From Lentzea nigeriaca (GTDB taxonomy: Bacteria; Actinomycetota; Actinomycetes; Mycobacteriales; Pseudonocardiaceae), in assembly GCF_016907955.1 (NCBI RefSeq), contig NZ_JAFBCX010000013.1, positions 124,001-188,000 on the forward strand: 64,000 bases of DNA. Reading direction: 5' to 3'. Position 1 is the first letter of the stretch, and the number at the start of each line of letters is the position of its first letter. Positions 62,079 to 64,000 of the stretch are shown piece after piece. The notes beneath the pieces are model-generated. The model saw nothing but the letters and a program-made list of their open reading frames with translations, did not search any database and was not told the origin of the DNA. The translations under genes were made by a program, and so were the position numbers.

Positions 62079-62798
62079 TTAGGCCCGGTTCAGGAGCGCG
62101 GAGACGGTGACGAAGCGGAAACCGCGCTCCTTGAGCTTGGTGATGATCGGCTTGAGCGCCTGCCGGGTCTGATCCCTGGACTGGTACATGGGGTGCAGCA
62201 GGATGATCGAGCCGGGCTTGGTCTTCTCGAGCGTCTCCTGCTCGATCTGTTGTGCGGTGGGCGTGCCTTCGGAGTCCGGTTCCACGTCCCACATGATCGT
62301 CTTGCGGTGGTGCTCGCTGAGGTAGTGCGGCAACGAGAAGAGCTTCCTGCCGTGGGGCGGCCGGAAGTGGATGTCGCCCTGGTAGCCGGTTTTCCTGATC
62401 TGGGCGTCGGTGTCCTCGACCTCTTTGGCGACGGTACTGGGCAACACGCCGACCATCCGCGGGTGGTTGTAGGTGTGGTTGCCGATCTCGTGGCCGGCTT
62501 GCGCGATCTTCCTGCCCAGGTCGGGGTGCTTCTCGAGGTCACGGCCCATCAGGAAGAACGTGGCCTGGACCTGGTTTTCGGCGAGGGTGTCGAGCACCTG
62601 CTGGGTGCCTGCCGGGTCCGGGCCGTCGTCGAAGGTCAGCGCCACGATCTTCTCGTGGGTGTCGACCCGGTGGACGAGCTCACCGAAGAACTGGAAGGTG
62701 CGGGCGCTGCTGATGTTCCAGAGTGTTGCCGCGGCCACGAGCACCACGACGAGACTGACTGCGGCGATAATCGTCGGCTTGCGGCGCAACCACTTCAT
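62079..62798 (-). CDS. Polysaccharide deacetylase (CE4, NodB domain)
   Basis: The 239-residue protein has one N-terminal transmembrane anchor and a NodB domain: motif 1 VALTFDDGPDP, the metal-binding motif 2 NHTYNHPRM, motif 3 FRPPHGRK and the catalytic His in IILLHPM. It would remove acetyl groups from peptidoglycan or chitin-like glycan at the cell surface. Its start overlaps the stop of a truncated MOSC gene by 4 bp (ATGA). Confidence 0.92.
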   Translation of the reverse strand: MKWLRRKPTIIAAVSLVVVLVAAATLWNISSARTFQFFGELVHRVDTHEKIVALTFDDGPDPAGTQQVLDTLAENQVQATFFLMGRDLEKHPDLGRKIAQAGHEIGNHTYNHPRMVGVLPSTVAKEVEDTDAQIRKTGYQGDIHFRPPHGRKLFSLPHYLSEHHRKTIMWDVEPDSEGTPTAQQIEQETLEKTKPGSIILLHPMYQSRDQTRQALKPIITKLKERGFRFVTVSALLNRA

Positions 62799-63064
62799 GC
62801 GCCCACTATGGCCAACACCGCTTTCCCGACGCGCAGCACCCCGTCATCGAGCGGCACGCACCGCATGCCGCCCTTCCCACGCAACGCCTTGAACGCCCCC
62901 GGCGCGACCGCGACGTCCATCCACGCACACGGGTGAGCGGGCCGGTGCGCCTCGAACCGCACCGGCCCCTCCCCGCTGTCCAAAGTGAACACGGTGCCGC
63001 GAGCCAGCGAGCCGACGTCGAACCCGCGCACCATGACATTCCGCCGTGCCGCCAACGGGACCAT
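62795..63064 (-). pseudogene. MOSC-domain protein, N-terminally truncated
   Basis: From ATG 63064 an 89-residue piece reads RRNVMVRGFDVGSLARGTVF and HRPAHPCAWMDVAVAPGAFK, the C-terminal half of a MOSC domain with its catalytic-type Cys in HPCAW. The N-terminal half that intact MOSC proteins need is absent; upstream bases encode an unrelated fragment on the other strand. The overlap with the deacetylase suggests they once formed an operon. Confidence 0.6.
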
Positions 63065-63589
63065 GGAACCTGGAGCGTCGCCCGGTCGCCCACAGCGGAG
63101 ATGAAGCGGCTCCGGGCCCGCATCCGTGAACTGATCACCCCTTTCGAGGACCAGGTGCGGCTGTACCCGACTGACAGCCGCACCTTCGCCGAGCGCTACA
63201 TCATCGGAGCACGCACCGTCGAAGAACGACGGAACGCAAATCACCAGGGCCGAAGCAGCGTCCAACCCGAACGGGTCCGGCTACATCGTCAAGATCGCGT
63301 TCAATAGCGCAGCGTGCTCGTCACCGCCTGCACCGACGACGACAGGCATGTCGAGGATGAACTCGTTGAGCTGAAACGCTGTTCGATGAAGCCATGGCGC
63401 GCAAGCGGCATGGGGATGTCTTCGCACGTGCTGACATGCCAGCTCAAGGGGTACGCCAGCATGTACTGGCTGGCGCGCGCAAGCATGCTGTCTCCGCAGC
63501 TCGCAACACCTCCGAGCCGCTCGATGTGTCGATGTATCTCACCGCGCGCTTCCCGACTTGGGTGCACGCAAGTGCTGTGAGACCTTGCG
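63065..63589. other. Low-G+C junk region with a Cas2-like scrap at 63101-63232 (plus strand)
   Basis: No intact gene is found. On the plus strand 63101-63232 reads LRARIRELITPFEDQVRLYP and IIGARTVEERR, like the C-terminal part of Cas2 (second half of the ferredoxin-like fold, ending just before the usual terminal strand). No CRISPR repeats or other cas genes are near. The remaining bases have short ORFs with no resemblance. Base composition is clearly less G+C rich than the genome average, so this may be a remnant of acquired DNA. Confidence 0.35.
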
Positions 63590-64000
63590 TCAGTACTGAA
63601 GGGGACGACCTCCGGACCAACCGAACCATCGATCGATCGCTACGTGGACCGTCACTAGCGGGTTCTCCCTGGCAGAGTAGTCCTTGCCGAGGAAGTGCCT
63701 CGAGAGTCGATCGATGTCGGCGAGTCCCTCATCAGGCTTGATCGACACGACGTGTCCCTGGACAGAGACATGCGTACCGAAATCATCCGCTCCAAGCACA
63801 GTCAGCGACACATGGCCGTTATTCTGCAGGTGCTTCAGGCGGGCGCGGTCGGCGTTCATGCACAGCATGAGACGTCCATCATCTTCGATGAGGTACCAGG
63901 TCGCTACCGATACGGGGCGGCCCTTCGCAGTGACCGTCGCCATGACGGCAGGGTTCGGCTTACGGAGAAAGGCCAGGGCGGCTTCTGGCAACGGAGCATC
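63590..64000 (-). CDS. PPOX-class (pyridoxamine-5'-phosphate-oxidase-like, probably F420-dependent) protein, 5' end outside window
   Basis: The frame is open to the right edge of the window, so the start lies beyond it. The visible 136 residues have the split-barrel signs LPEAALAFLRKPNPAVMATV, KGRPVSVATWYLIEDDGRLMLCM, RLKHLQNNGHVSLTVLG and a closing HVAIDRWFGW. This fits small PPOX-class F420/FMN-binding proteins of actinomycetes. The codon bias is a little weaker than elsewhere. Confidence 0.7.
   Translation of the reverse strand, partial: DAPLPEAALAFLRKPNPAVMATVTAKGRPVSVATWYLIEDDGRLMLCMNADRARLKHLQNNGHVSLTVLGADDFGTHVSVQGHVVSIKPDEGLADIDRLSRHFLGKDYSARENPLVTVHVAIDRWFGWSGGRPLQY

Noticed and set aside
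63314-63741. Several overlapping ORFs (for example MARKRHGDVFARADMPAQG) in the region before the PPOX gene
   Set aside because: Mutually overlapping frames without homology or ribosome sites, in low-G+C sequence; no single one can be supported.

Overview
The window is chromosomal DNA of a high-GC actinomycete (about 70% G+C, frequent GTG and TTG starts, ATGA/GTGA/TGATG translational overlaps, many TetR/LysR/ROK/GntR regulators, twin-arginine-poor but Sec-rich secretome). The mixture of secreted plant-polymer enzymes and family-5 transporters fits a soil or plant-associated member of the Pseudonocardiales (Lentzea/Saccharothrix-like), but that placement is inference; no rRNA, tRNA, phage, IS element or CRISPR array was seen.

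Layout. 1-4.1 kb: an ABC solute-binding lipoprotein, a one-chain fused double permease and a PucR-type regulator. 4.3-8.2 kb: a DUF1345 membrane protein, then a GntR regulator / NCS1 permease / Asp-Glu(hydantoin)-type racemase cluster. 8.2-24.8 kb: a plant cell-wall island with a Cip1-like secreted protein, an expansin whose C-terminal CBM2 has been cut off by stop codons, a CE2 esterase, a CE12 rhamnogalacturonan acetylesterase, a GH31 alpha-xylosidase, a ROK regulator divergent from an SBP-permease-(permease/ATPase fusion)-ATPase-GH2 beta-mannosidase-LacI-like operon. The enzymes would loosen and deacetylate hemicellulose/pectin outside, the importer would take up oligosaccharides, and the cytoplasmic GH31/GH2 would finish them.

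24.8-36.1 kb: housekeeping and regulatory genes (methyltransferase, Nudix, TetR+SDR, orphan TetR, secreted S8 protease with P-domain, group-2 sigma factor, CNNM/CorC-like membrane protein, anti-sigma-type ATPase, DesK/NarL two-component pair). 36.1-45.8 kb: exported or processing hydrolases (S8 protease, S9 peptidase, five-domain GH87 alpha-1,3-glucanase) plus a universal stress protein and a lipoprotein. 46-54.8 kb: esterase, TetR/oxidoreductase pair with a perfect 16-bp operator dyad, neutral ceramidase, EamA exporter, two LysR genes and an MFS exporter.

54.8-64 kb: a decaying stretch. It holds a frameshifted aminoglycoside/macrolide-type phosphotransferase, a tandem pair of paralogues with one copy broken, argG (probably leaderless), the tail of a 4-hydroxyphenylpyruvate-dioxygenase-like gene, a necrosis-inducing NLP protein, a TetR/SDR/SDR cluster, a polysaccharide deacetylase, the C-terminal half of a MOSC gene, a Cas2-like scrap and a PPOX-family gene running off the window.

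The most interesting themes are (a) the cell-wall island with expansin, NLP, deacetylating esterases and a mannan/xyloglucan-like importer, (b) an HTH-less LacI-type sensor translationally coupled to the mannosidase, (c) a nested dyad that probably co-controls the divergent expansin and pectin-esterase genes, and (d) a series of clean inverted repeats beside TetR genes that predict their operators.
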